Assembly (NCBI RefSeq): GCF_001436215.1
Contig: NZ_AYYP01000012.1
Coordinates: forward strand, 18,418 to 52,587
Direction of reading: 5' to 3'
DNA length: 34,170 bases
Source: Ligilactobacillus agilis DSM 20509
GTDB lineage: Bacteria > Bacillota > Bacilli > Lactobacillales > Lactobacillaceae
Positions 25,216 through 32,191 of this stretch are shown here, piece after piece. A program made the position numbers and the translations under genes. Numbering within the stretch: position 1 is the first letter of the stretch; each line of letters opens with the position of its first letter. The notes under the pieces were generated by a model. That model saw nothing but the letters and a program-made list of their open reading frames with translations, did not search any database and was not told the origin of the DNA.

Positions 25216-26241
25216 TAGGGCTGCAAACAGTGGTAAATCGAAGGTATAGTTGACTCCGCCCTTGGTGTAAGCAGTAACGTTTGACTGGACTAGGACGGCC
25301 TGCTGCCCGTCAGGACTGATGGTAACCGAAGTTTCGTCCCCTAACTGGGTTCCGTGTAAATGATAGACGCCAGACTGAAGGTGGTAAAAGCCGGCACTAT
25401 AATAGGGAAAAGCAGCAGTAGGTGGCTTATTATAAAGGGTGGCTGTTAAGTTTGGAGCCAGTAGCTTACTTTGTAAAAAGGCGGCTAAGAGGTAATAAAG
25501 GTCACGACCATTCATGGCTACCTGTCCAGCTCCGTAGTTATTATAAGGATTATAGTCTGTTTGGCTAAAGAAGCCACCTCTTAGGTAGGAATAGCTTTTA
25601 AGGGCGGTGGCTTGCATTAAGTCCAAGTGGATGCCTAGTGGGGTAGTTATGGCTTGCTTCAAAAAAGTAGCATAGGATTGACCGCTAACTTGGGTGATGA
25701 TGCCAGCTAGTAAATTATAGTTGTAGGAAGAATAGTGCCAGCTGTTAATATTTTGCGGGTCAATCTTAGCCTGGTGTACCAGGTCTGTTAGGTAAGTCTG
25801 GTAAGAGTCATAGTGCTTATGTAGAGAAAAATAGCTAGTATCAAGGCCTGAACGGTGATTAAGTAGCTCAGCTAAGGTGACCTTGCTTGCTCCAGGTAGA
25901 TTAGGATAATAAGTGGCTAAGCGGTCAGTTAAAGCTAGCTTCTTATTTTGGGCTAAAAGAGCGATTAATTGAGCGGTAATGGCTTTGGAAACCGAACCAA
26001 TCATATATGGGGTAGTAGCCGTGTTTTTGACTTTAGTCTGGTAATTTTGGTAACCATTTGAAATTTGGGCAATAATCTGACCATTTTTGACCAGGGTAAT
26101 AGTCCCGGCAAAATGTTTCTGTTTAATCAGTTTGTGTGCCAGCTTAATGGCGTGGGTATTAGGGTTAGTTTGGGCCTTGGTAGTTATAGGATTACTTACA
26201 AGCAAGGCCACCAAGATAAGCATCAAGTTAAACTTTTTCAT
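25207..26241 (-). CDS. Secreted serine hydrolase of the beta-lactamase/class C PBP-like fold
   Basis: A 344-residue protein with a signal peptide (MKKFNLMLILVALLVSNPITTKA). The nucleophile motif is SVSK (Ser83, Lys86). The second motif reads YSS where most members have YSN (Tyr171), and HGTQLGDE near the end replaces the KTG box. Such proteins act as D-Ala-D-Ala carboxypeptidase-like or esterase enzymes on the cell surface; none of the residues shows true beta-lactamase activity. AAGGTGG lies seven bases before the ATG. It stands alone, with its own promoter. Confidence 0.85.
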   Translation of the reverse strand: MKKFNLMLILVALLVSNPITTKAQTNPNTHAIKLAHKLIKQKHFAGTITLVKNGQIIAQISNGYQNYQTKVKNTATTPYMIGSVSKAITAQLIALLAQNKKLALTDRLATYYPNLPGASKVTLAELLNHRSGLDTSYFSLHKHYDSYQTYLTDLVHQAKIDPQNINSWHYSSYNYNLLAGIITQVSGQSYATFLKQAITTPLGIHLDLMQATALKSYSYLRGGFFSQTDYNPYNNYGAGQVAMNGRDLYYLLAAFLQSKLLAPNLTATLYNKPPTAAFPYYSAGFYHLQSGVYHLHGTQLGDETSVTISPDGQQAVLVQSNVTAYTKGGVNYTFDLPLFAALNK

Positions 26242-26270
26242 GTTGAGCCACCTTAAATTAAATTGCCTTT

Positions 26271-26279
26271 ATTGTAGCA
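26271..26279 (-). promoter_or_regulatory. Extended -10 of the serine hydrolase gene
   Basis: The minus strand reads TGCTACAAT, an extended -10 box, about 30 bases upstream of the ATG. The -35 is poor. Confidence 0.4.
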
Positions 26280-26333
26280 GGTAAAGTTAAATAATCATTA
26301 ACCAGGAAAGAAAAAATTACTAAAGCTAGCTAG

Positions 26334-26363
26334 TTGGTAAATAGAAATTGTTGGCGCTATAAT
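26334..26363 (+). promoter_or_regulatory. Promoter of the GalT-like gene
   Basis: TTGGTA (26334-26339) and TATAAT (26358-26363) with an 18-bp spacer, 34 bases before the ATG. Confidence 0.6.
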
Positions 26364-26397
26364 TTACTTAAGAAATCAACTAGGTAGGTGAAGCTTA

Positions 26398-27186
26398 ATG
26401 ACCCCCTTAGAATTTATTCCCGCCATTGCGCAGCAAAAACCGACTAATCAAGATGCCTGCCCCTTTTGTAACCTGGCCAGCCTGGAGAAAATCATTGATC
26501 AAACGGGTGATTTCTTGTGGTTGGATAATAAGTACCCGACCATCAAGGATACCTACCAAACCCTGGTGATTGAAAGCCAGGAGCACCTCGGAGATATTAG
26601 CAACTATTCCTATGCTTATAATAGGCGCTTATTTAATTATCTTTGGGACTGTTTTGATAAGTTGCAGGCCACCGGAGCTTACCAAAGTGTGGTAATGTTT
26701 CGTAATTTTGGGCCAAGGTCGGGGGGCAGTTTGCGCCATCCCCATACCCAAATTATCGGTTTTGACCACGTAGATGCCTACGAGCAACTTGAGGAAGCTA
26801 ATTTCTTAGGAAAAGAATTATTAGCGGAAACGACGGCCAGTCCTGAAATTACCCTTTCTCGTCAGCCTTTGATAGGTTTTAGTGAATTTAACGTGCTAGT
26901 TTCGAAGCGACAAGCCCTAGCCAAGTTAGCTGATGGGGTGAAAGAATTGGTCGGCTACCTAATGACGGCATATTTTAACGGGCGGTGTGATTCCTATAAC
27001 CTCTTTTTTTATGAACGGCCAGGAAAGTTTATCTGTAAGGTGGTTCCCCGCTTTATTGCCTCGCCTTACTACATTGGTTATAAACTGCCCCAAGTTGATG
27101 ATGCAGTTAGGCAAGCGGAAGTGAAAGCAGAATTTTTCGCTTACCGGGCGCAATTAAGAAAGGATTTGTTAGATGAAGAAGCGTAA
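26398..27186 (+). CDS. GalT-like HIT-superfamily protein (DUF4931 type)
   Basis: A 262-residue protein related to galactose-1-phosphate uridylyltransferase. CPFC (21-24) is a half zinc site. RHPHTQIIG (His114, His116, Gln118) is the nucleotidyl-transfer HPHxQ motif, with the family's FRNFGPRSGGSLRHPH lead-in. It is shorter than true GalT, and there are no gal genes beside it, so it may transfer or hydrolyse another nucleotide ester. AGGTAGGTG precedes the ATG. The next small gene overlaps its last 14 bases. Confidence 0.8.
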   Translation: MTPLEFIPAIAQQKPTNQDACPFCNLASLEKIIDQTGDFLWLDNKYPTIKDTYQTLVIESQEHLGDISNYSYAYNRRLFNYLWDCFDKLQATGAYQSVVMFRNFGPRSGGSLRHPHTQIIGFDHVDAYEQLEEANFLGKELLAETTASPEITLSRQPLIGFSEFNVLVSKRQALAKLADGVKELVGYLMTAYFNGRCDSYNLFFYERPGKFICKVVPRFIASPYYIGYKLPQVDDAVRQAEVKAEFFAYRAQLRKDLLDEEA

Positions 27187-27355
27187 CTTATGGTTGGGCT
27201 TGGGTTGGTTTGTCCTTGCCTTAGCGATTGGAGCCGTGCTAATGTACCGTTTTACACATTCAGGCCATATGGGGATTGGGCCCGTTAGAAGTTTTAAGCT
27301 AATGGCTTTAATGGTGGCGGCTTTAGCGGCTGCAATTTACCAGTTTAATAAATAA
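27173..27355 (+). CDS. Small two-helix membrane protein
   Basis: A 60-residue protein of two hydrophobic helices (LWLGLGWFVLALAIGAVLMY and LMALMVAALAAAIYQF) joined by a short His/Gly-containing loop. Its ATG lies within the end of the GalT-like gene with AAAGG upstream, implying coupled translation. I recognise no family. Overlap, binding site and a terminator right after it support a real gene. Confidence 0.65.
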   Translation: MKKRNLWLGLGWFVLALAIGAVLMYRFTHSGHMGIGPVRSFKLMALMVAALAAAIYQFNK

Positions 27356-27401
27356 GGCCTGGTATCTCTTCCAATTTTGGGTGAGATACCAGGTCTTATT
27401 T
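27350..27401. terminator. Bidirectional terminator
   Basis: AAATAAGGCCTGGTATCTC pairs with GAGATACCAGGTCTTATTT with one G-U pair. It lies between the small membrane gene and the convergent MFS gene, with T-rich flanks on both strands. Confidence 0.88.
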
Positions 27402-27410
27402 ACTTACTGC

Positions 27411-28760
27411 TTACTTACTTTTGATAAATAGGGCTAATCCTAAGCCACAGAGCTCGAGAACTAGCATGGTATAACAGACGTAACTAAAAGCAGTTAAGGT
27501 TGCGGCTAGGTGTGTTAGGCCTAGCAGTTGTTGGTGGTCACTAACCTGGGTGAGGATGATGGTTGCTAGGGCAACGCCAGCGGAGCCTAGCACCTGCCGG
27601 ACGGTCGTAATAACAGCTGTTCCATGTGAAACTAACTTGGGAGAAAGAAAGTTAGAACCGAGGGTGATAGCAGGCATCATTACAAAGGCGTTACCTCCTT
27701 CGATGATGGCAGCACAGATTATCATCAAGGTTAGTGATTGAAAGGAGAGCAGGTTACTTGTTAAGTACCAACCACCGCTAATCATAATCAGTCCAATTAA
27801 AATGGTGGGTTTGAAACCAAGGTGGTCGGCTAATTTACCGGCTAAAAAATTAAGGAGACTTAAAAAGACTGCTCCAGGGACCAGGGCTAAGCCTGAAATA
27901 AAGGGCGATACCCTTAGGACACCTTGATAATAAAGGGGAAAGATAATGGTGACTACGATTAAGGCAATGTAGGAACAAGCGGTTAATAGGAGGGCAAGGT
28001 CATAGTTGAAACTCTTCAAAACCCGTAGGTCTAAAAGGGGACTAGTAGCTTGTAGTTGCCGGTAAACAAATAAAGCTAGTAGCACTAAACTGACTACTAA
28101 TAGACCGAGGTTAACTTTGAGATTACCTGTTCCCTTAGCCAGGCTGTTAAAGACATATACTAACCCAATTAAACCAAGCGAGAAGAAAACAGAATACCAA
28201 TCTAATTTGCTGGGATGACGGGGCATGACGTCTTTAATGAAGCCACTGGCTGCTAAAATAATAACCAGGGAAATAAGGGAGATGAAGACGACAAAGAGGC
28301 TTTGCCACTTGAAGAATTTCAGAATTAAACCGGAAATAATGGGGCCACAAGCTAGCGCGGAGCCCATGACTAATCCGGCAAGCCCCATGGTACTACCACG
28401 TTTGGCTGGCGGGGTAATTGTTAGGAGGACCGTTTGGTAGGAAGGAAATAAAATCCCGACAGCAAAGGCTTCTAAAATGCGGCCAAGCATCATGATGGCG
28501 AAGCCAAAACTTTGCAGTTTTAACGGGGTTAAGACAATAATTAAGGACCCCAAGTCAAATAAGATGAGGGCTCCTAGAAACATCGTTTTGAAAGAAAAGT
28601 TATTCAGCAACCAGGGACTTAAGGGCATACTAATGCACATTACGAGCATAAAGCCGGTAGTAAGCCATTGGATAGTGGCTGCTGATAAGTGAAAGGCACT
28701 CATTAAGGTGGGATAGGCAGTCGACAGGGCGGATTGACTAATCGACATATCTAGATCCAT
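27411..28760 (-). CDS. DHA2-type MFS multidrug exporter with short N-terminus
   Basis: A 449-residue transporter of the EmrB/QacA/LmrB group. Helices from STAYPTLMSAFHLSAATIQWLTTGFML, the motif A-like region, motif C GLVMGSALACGPIISG and later helices are normal. The usual first helix (about 15-20 hydrophobic residues before the D..I.NVALPT motif) is missing: the protein begins MDLDMSISQSALSTAYP. An in-frame TAG lies just upstream, AGGAG is nine bases before the ATG, and a TTGACA/TATAAT promoter gives a start about 20 bases upstream, so the short form is what the cell would express. Substrate unknown. Confidence 0.85.
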   Translation of the reverse strand: MDLDMSISQSALSTAYPTLMSAFHLSAATIQWLTTGFMLVMCISMPLSPWLLNNFSFKTMFLGALILFDLGSLIIVLTPLKLQSFGFAIMMLGRILEAFAVGILFPSYQTVLLTITPPAKRGSTMGLAGLVMGSALACGPIISGLILKFFKWQSLFVVFISLISLVIILAASGFIKDVMPRHPSKLDWYSVFFSLGLIGLVYVFNSLAKGTGNLKVNLGLLVVSLVLLALFVYRQLQATSPLLDLRVLKSFNYDLALLLTACSYIALIVVTIIFPLYYQGVLRVSPFISGLALVPGAVFLSLLNFLAGKLADHLGFKPTILIGLIMISGGWYLTSNLLSFQSLTLMIICAAIIEGGNAFVMMPAITLGSNFLSPKLVSHGTAVITTVRQVLGSAGVALATIILTQVSDHQQLLGLTHLAATLTAFSYVCYTMLVLELCGLGLALFIKSK

Positions 28761-28785
28761 TTTTAAACACTCCTAAATAATAAAA

Positions 28786-28812
28786 ATTATAAATTAATCC
28801 TTTCGGTGTCAA
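28786..28812 (-). promoter_or_regulatory. Promoter of the DHA2 exporter gene
   Basis: On the minus strand TTGACA (28807-28812) and TATAAT (28786-28791) are 15 bp apart. Transcription should start near 28779. Confidence 0.6.
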
Positions 28813-28852
28813 TTATAGGAGCAATTTCGATAAATGTAAATATAACTAGTTT

Positions 28853-29623
28853 TTAAAACCAGAGAAATTCTAAGTAGCGTTGGTTTTGTTCTTGCCAGCT
28901 AGCTTCGTTGTGTTGACCATACTCTTGTAAGTAGAAGTAGGTTTTAGCCCCCTTTGCCTGCAAGGCGGCTTCGAGGCTGAGATTGCGTTTGACGGCCGGA
29001 GTCTGGAATGGGTCAAGCTGATTTTGGTTTGCCTGGGCTTCGAGTTGCCCGATTGAAAGGTAGAAACGCGAATCGTCATTAAGTTCTTGCTTACTAAGGT
29101 TGGTCATCAGTTCTTCAAAATTAAAGCTAAGTGCAGACGATAGGCAGGCCATCTTAGAAAAGTAATTATTAAAGGCAATTCCTGCGTAAGCTGCCATTAA
29201 ACCACCCATACTAGAGCCGGCAATTCCGGTTGCTTCTCTAAAGGGATAGGTGCGAAATTTTTGATCGATATAAGGCTTTAGTTCTGAAACTAACCAATTT
29301 AAAGTCTCCTTGCCGTAAGCTTCTATCTGGCCAAAGGGTTCTTCGAAAAATGAGTAGGGAGAATACTCGGCCAAACGTTGGTTACCTTGGTGGCTACACT
29401 CAATGCCTACGACAATCATTTTTTTAGGCCAAACATCAAGAAAGTCTTTTAGGCCCCAAGAGGTTCCAAAGCTAGCTTCGTAATCGAAAAACAGGTTTTG
29501 ACCATCGAAGTAATACATGCAGGGATAAGCTTCTTGGCTTTGATAGTAATCGTCAGGCAAATAGATATGTAAAGTGCGACTAGAGTTAGCAGGAGTAAAG
29601 GGAAAATCTTTAGTAACAATCAT
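28853..29623 (-). CDS. Alpha/beta-hydrolase, putative esterase (esterase D/Fes-like)
   Basis: A 256-residue cytosolic hydrolase of the putative-esterase family (PF00756 type). Lead-in LHIYLPDDYY...YPCMYYFDGQNLF, nucleophile elbow GIAGSSMGGLMA (Ser138) and the catalytic His in EYGQHNEASW near the C-terminus are clear. Relatives hydrolyse S-formylglutathione, siderophore or acetyl-xylan esters. GAGG stands eight bases before the ATG. It is downstream of treR on the same strand, but a strong terminator separates them. Confidence 0.85.
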   Translation of the reverse strand: MIVTKDFPFTPANSSRTLHIYLPDDYYQSQEAYPCMYYFDGQNLFFDYEASFGTSWGLKDFLDVWPKKMIVVGIECSHQGNQRLAEYSPYSFFEEPFGQIEAYGKETLNWLVSELKPYIDQKFRTYPFREATGIAGSSMGGLMAAYAGIAFNNYFSKMACLSSALSFNFEELMTNLSKQELNDDSRFYLSIGQLEAQANQNQLDPFQTPAVKRNLSLEAALQAKGAKTYFYLQEYGQHNEASWQEQNQRYLEFLWF

Positions 29624-29686
29624 ATTGACGACCTCGCTTTAGTGTTGTTGCCTTAATTTTAGTTAGCTAGGAAAAATTTAGCAAGT

Positions 29687-29729
29687 AAAAAAACAGTGAC
29701 TAGCCTTGAAGTGAAGGCTAGTCACTGTT
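29687..29729 (-). terminator. Intrinsic terminator of treR
   Basis: A perfect 16-bp stem, AACAGTGACTAGCCTT and AAGGCTAGTCACTGTT, with a six-base loop, followed on the minus strand by seven T residues. Confidence 0.94.
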
Positions 29730-29733
29730 AAGC

Positions 29734-30462
29734 TTAGCTACGAGCGGCATTCTTTCTGCGCTCGAAATCGATAAACTTGAACTTATCTGGACGCTGGTAG
29801 GAAGTTGTCAGTTGGAATAACCGGGTGTCATCCAAATAAGACATACTTCGAATCACAGCGGCATAGTGATCATCTGTTAGTTTGAGAATTTTGGCAATCC
29901 GCTCAGGTACCCGTTCAACGGTAATCTCTTTTGTTGAATAAGAGATGTTAAGGCCTAAGGTTCTCTCGAGGTAACTGTAAAGTGAATTGATTACATCTGC
30001 CTTGGTGATGATGGGAACGGCTTCTTTGAACAGGAACTCTTGGTTTAGCACACTGGGAATATTATCAATATAGCGCAAGTGTTCCACGTAGTATGAAGGC
30101 GCCCGCCTGTTTAAATTATGTCCCCCAAAAGTAGAAGGCGATGTCCGTTCACTTAGGTTTAAAACCTCAATGTCGCTAGACTTACCTTGTTGCTTATCGA
30201 AGTCCTTAAAGCTTACCACCCCAGAAATAGGGAAGGTAAAGTTTTGAACGTCTAAGACAAGTGACCCCTTGCCCCGAATTTTTTGAATCAGCCCTAGGCT
30301 AGTTAACTGAGCTAACGCTTTCCGGACTGTTTCACGAGAAGTACCATATAACTCACACAAACGATGTTCACTAGGCAAGTAGTCACCAGGTTTATATTGA
30401 GCAAAACGAATTTTTTGAATAATATCTTGTGCAATAATTTCTTTTTTTGATTGGACTGGCAT
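29734..30462 (-). CDS. treR: GntR-family trehalose operon repressor
   Basis: A 242-residue GntR/HutC regulator. The winged helix covers residues 5-70 (LPSEHRLCELYGTSRETVRKALAQLTSLGLIQKIRGKGSLVL). It is followed by FPISGVVSFKDF, a stretch I associate with TreR, and a UTRA ligand domain to the end. In B. subtilis TreR senses trehalose-6-phosphate and represses treP/treA. I start at ATG 30462 with AAAGGGG nine bases before it; an ATG at 30495 overlaps the -10 box. No trehalose transporter or hydrolase lies in the window, so it acts at a distance. Confidence 0.8.
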   Translation of the reverse strand: MPVQSKKEIIAQDIIQKIRFAQYKPGDYLPSEHRLCELYGTSRETVRKALAQLTSLGLIQKIRGKGSLVLDVQNFTFPISGVVSFKDFDKQQGKSSDIEVLNLSERTSPSTFGGHNLNRRAPSYYVEHLRYIDNIPSVLNQEFLFKEAVPIITKADVINSLYSYLERTLGLNISYSTKEITVERVPERIAKILKLTDDHYAAVIRSMSYLDDTRLFQLTTSYQRPDKFKFIDFERRKNAARS

Positions 30463-30493
30463 GTTACTGATCCCCTTTAGTATGAACAATATC

Positions 30494-30522
30494 ATTATAT
30501 GCCAATTTAATTAGCTAGACAA
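30494..30522 (-). promoter_or_regulatory. treR promoter
   Basis: On the minus strand TTGTCT (30517-30522) and a perfect TATAAT (30494-30499) with a 17-bp spacer. Confidence 0.75.
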
Positions 30523-30665
30523 GTTATAGACCTTAAAATAACGGTAAAGTTAGGGGAGTTAGATTTACTTAGTGTACAAGTTATTGGGCGGAGTTGGAGG
30601 TCTTAATAGCAGCCAAAATGGAGAGGATAATTTTACTTACTATTTTTCAGAGTTCTTTTCCAAAA

Positions 30666-30697
30666 TTCACACTTTCTTCACAAAATAAGTGTACTAT
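30666..30697 (+). promoter_or_regulatory. Direct-repeat promoter of sRNA candidate B
   Basis: TTCACA (30666-30671), five bases, TTCACA (30677-30682), nine bases, then TACTAT (30692-30697). AGCATA follows 18 bases after the second repeat, exactly as at candidate A. Confidence 0.6.
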
Positions 30698-30703
30698 ACA
30701 AGC

Positions 30704-30848
30704 ATAGGCTAATAACCAAAATAAACTTTTTTCATTTACTTATCTCCCCTATAGATAGGAAATGATGAAGAAAAATTACTGTTTCCCCTAACAGTGATTT
30801 TATTACTCCTTTTTTCACCGTAACTTCTCCTGGTTACGGTGTTTTTTT
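30704..30848 (+). ncRNA. Candidate small RNA B (two CCCCU-loop hairpins)
   Basis: Predicted transcript of about 145 nt. It shares AAACTTTTTTCAT with candidate A. Hairpin 1 (30739-30759) has stem CTTATCT/AGATAGG and loop CCCCTAT. Hairpin 2 (30775-30798) has stem ATTACTGTT/AACAGTGAT and loop TCCCCT. ACTCCTTTT (30805-30813) then follows, and an intrinsic terminator whose loop also contains CTCC. Exposed C-rich loops and an anti-Shine-Dalgarno stretch point to pairing with ribosome binding sites of mRNAs. There is no credible ORF. Confidence 0.6.
30816..30848 (+). terminator. Intrinsic terminator of sRNA B
   Basis: CACCGTAAC (30816-30824) pairs perfectly with GTTACGGTG (30833-30841), followed by TTTTTTT. 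Confidence 0.93.
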
Positions 30849-30891
30849 AGGTTGGAAATATTTTTAGGTATTTCGTGATTATCCAAAACTC

Positions 30892-30923
30892 TTTACAAAA
30901 AATTTACACAAATTATATATACA
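30892..30923 (+). promoter_or_regulatory. Third direct-repeat promoter, upstream of the GNAT gene
   Basis: TTTACA (30892-30897), five bases, TTTACA (30903-30908), nine bases, TATACA (30918-30923): the same geometry as at both sRNA candidates. An extended -10 TGCTATAAT at 30938-30946 may provide a second start. Confidence 0.55.
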
Positions 30924-30929
30924 AAAAGT

Positions 30930-31027
30930 AAGTTAGTTGCTATAATTAAAAAGCAGACTAGGAGAGTTTCCAGTTTTGTTGGCGGATTAACGCTTTAATT
31001 AGGGAAATTCTACTTGGTCTATTTTTT
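30930..31027 (+). ncRNA. Terminated leader or third small RNA upstream of the GNAT gene
   Basis: A long interrupted stem pairs AGACTAGG...GAGTTTCC (30955-30971) with GGAAATTC...CTTGGTCT (31003-31020), followed by ATTTTTT (31021-31027). An inner GCG/CGC hairpin lies in the loop. This can stop transcription 37 bases before the GNAT ATG. It is either an attenuator or a separate RNA. It lacks the CCCCU loops of A and B. Confidence 0.45.
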
Positions 31028-31063
31028 GTGTAAAACTTATTCTTATGAAAAGAGGTGTCTGAA

Positions 31064-31498
31064 ATGGAAATCAGAAAAGTTACTTTATTCAGTCCAGTTC
31101 ACTATGCAGCGTTAGCTTTACGCGAGGAGGTACTAGGCTCCAAACCTGACCTAGAGTTAGAAGAAAAGTTAACCGTATTTGTAGCAATTTTAAATGGACA
31201 AGTAATCGGGACAGCGGCGGTACAACTATATCCTTTAGGTATTGCTAGAATCCGGCAGGTGGCGACAGCGAAAGCAGCGAGGGGCCAAAATGTTGGGACC
31301 ATGTTGATGGATGCTTGCGAGGAATACGCCTTAACCAAAGGAGCTCACCAGGTGGTGTTAACGGGACGGCAAAGTGCAAGTGGTTTCTATTACAAGCGGG
31401 GTTACGAACAATTTTTATTACCTTTTTCTAGCCACGGCATTGACTTTTTATGGATGAGAAAGGGACTAGCAGTTGAGACGGAAGCCGAAATTGCCTAA
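31064..31498 (+). CDS. GNAT-family N-acetyltransferase
   Basis: A 144-residue acetyl-CoA-dependent acetyltransferase. The fold elements are visible: VFVAILNGQVIGTAAVQLYP, the core RQVATAKAARGQNVGTMLMDACEEYA with the acetyl-CoA pyrophosphate loop (R-G-Q-N-V-G), and ASGFYYKRGYEQ near the end. It belongs to the small ElaA/YjcF-like group; substrate unknown. I start at ATG 31064, eight bases after AGAGG; the GTG at 31055 overlaps that site. Expression may depend on read-through of the leader terminator. Confidence 0.85.
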   Translation: MEIRKVTLFSPVHYAALALREEVLGSKPDLELEEKLTVFVAILNGQVIGTAAVQLYPLGIARIRQVATAKAARGQNVGTMLMDACEEYALTKGAHQVVLTGRQSASGFYYKRGYEQFLLPFSSHGIDFLWMRKGLAVETEAEIA

Positions 31499-31537
31499 CA
31501 TACAAAGGATTGATTATTATGTCAGAAGACAGTAGGT

Positions 31538-31575
31538 AAAAGACTGAGACGAATTAATTTGTCTCAGTCTTTTTT
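31538..31575 (+). terminator. Terminator of the GNAT gene
   Basis: AAGACTGAGACGAATT pairs with AATTTGTCTCAGTCTT with one G-U pair, followed by TTTTT. Confidence 0.92.
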
Positions 31576-31594
31576 GCTAGGAAAACTTAAAAAT

Positions 31595-31626
31595 TTCATT
31601 AAATCTTCAAAACTATTTGGGACAAT
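31595..31626 (+). promoter_or_regulatory. Weak fourth copy of the direct-repeat promoter
   Basis: TTCATT (31595-31600), five bases, TTCAAA (31606-31611), nine bases, GACAAT (31621-31626). The spacing is identical to the three stronger copies, but the repeats and -10 are degenerate. It would drive the four-helix membrane protein gene. Confidence 0.35.
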
Positions 31627-31665
31627 GTGGGTAAATTAATTTGTAACGTTAGGACGGCATAAAAA

Positions 31666-32151
31666 ATGAAAAAATTACTAAAAATTTGGCTCGTAGTTAT
31701 TTTATGTTTGGTGCCTAGTCCCTTAATCTACCTCCTCAATCGGGGGGAAGGTAAGATTTTGTGGGCAGCCAGTTGCTTTATTCTAGCCTATTGTTGGCTT
31801 TTGTTGGGAATGTGTCTGGCGGTTAATTACCACCACGTGCTAGCTTGCTTGGCTGTGGATGAGAATAAATTTAATCTGAAAGTTAAGCACTGGCCGCCTA
31901 GGATACGAGCGCTACTAGCTAGTTGCTACTATGTTTGTGATTTTAAGGTAAGACGAGGAATTAAGTGGTTGTTCTTTTTACTCCTGGTAGTTTTGTGGGG
32001 AGTGATTCAATTTCAAGAGGTATTTACCAGTAACGTCACCTTTATTTTGGCCCTCAATGGCTACACCTTTGTCGGGATTATTATTTATATGGCCAAGTTA
32101 TTGTTTGGTTCTAATTTAGATGAAGAGTGGTTATATCACGAAAATAAATAA
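31666..32151 (+). CDS. Membrane protein of unknown function, four predicted helices
   Basis: A 161-residue protein with helices at about 5-25, 32-55, 100-118 and 123-145, and a basic cytoplasmic loop between the second and third (KHWPPRIRALLASCYYVCDFKVRRG). The C-terminus is acidic (LDEEWLYHENK). I recognise no family. It is single, with AGGA about 11 bases before the ATG and a terminator after it. Confidence 0.7.
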   Translation: MKKLLKIWLVVILCLVPSPLIYLLNRGEGKILWAASCFILAYCWLLLGMCLAVNYHHVLACLAVDENKFNLKVKHWPPRIRALLASCYYVCDFKVRRGIKWLFFLLLVVLWGVIQFQEVFTSNVTFILALNGYTFVGIIIYMAKLLFGSNLDEEWLYHENK

Positions 32152-32187
32152 GTCCGGACTACCAGGAGAGGTAATCCGGACTATTTT
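32151..32187. terminator. Terminator after the four-helix membrane protein gene
   Basis: AGTCCGGACTACC pairs with GGTAATCCGGACT with one mismatch, then ATTTT. It may also serve the convergent DUF1002 gene. Confidence 0.82.
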
Positions 32188-32191
32188 AAAA

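Noticed and set aside
29734-30462. TreR controlling the adjacent esterase gene
   Set aside because: A strong terminator separates them and no TreR-type palindrome is seen at the esterase start.
30572-30688. 38-codon frame from GTG, ending in the promoter repeats of sRNA B
   Set aside because: The SD-like AGGGGAG is about 12 bases away, composition is unremarkable, and it overlaps the regulatory repeats. Probably chance.
31519-31539. Six-codon frame (MSEDSR) with AAAGGA upstream, after the GNAT gene
   Set aside because: Too short to support a function. It lies just before a terminator and may be a remnant or chance.
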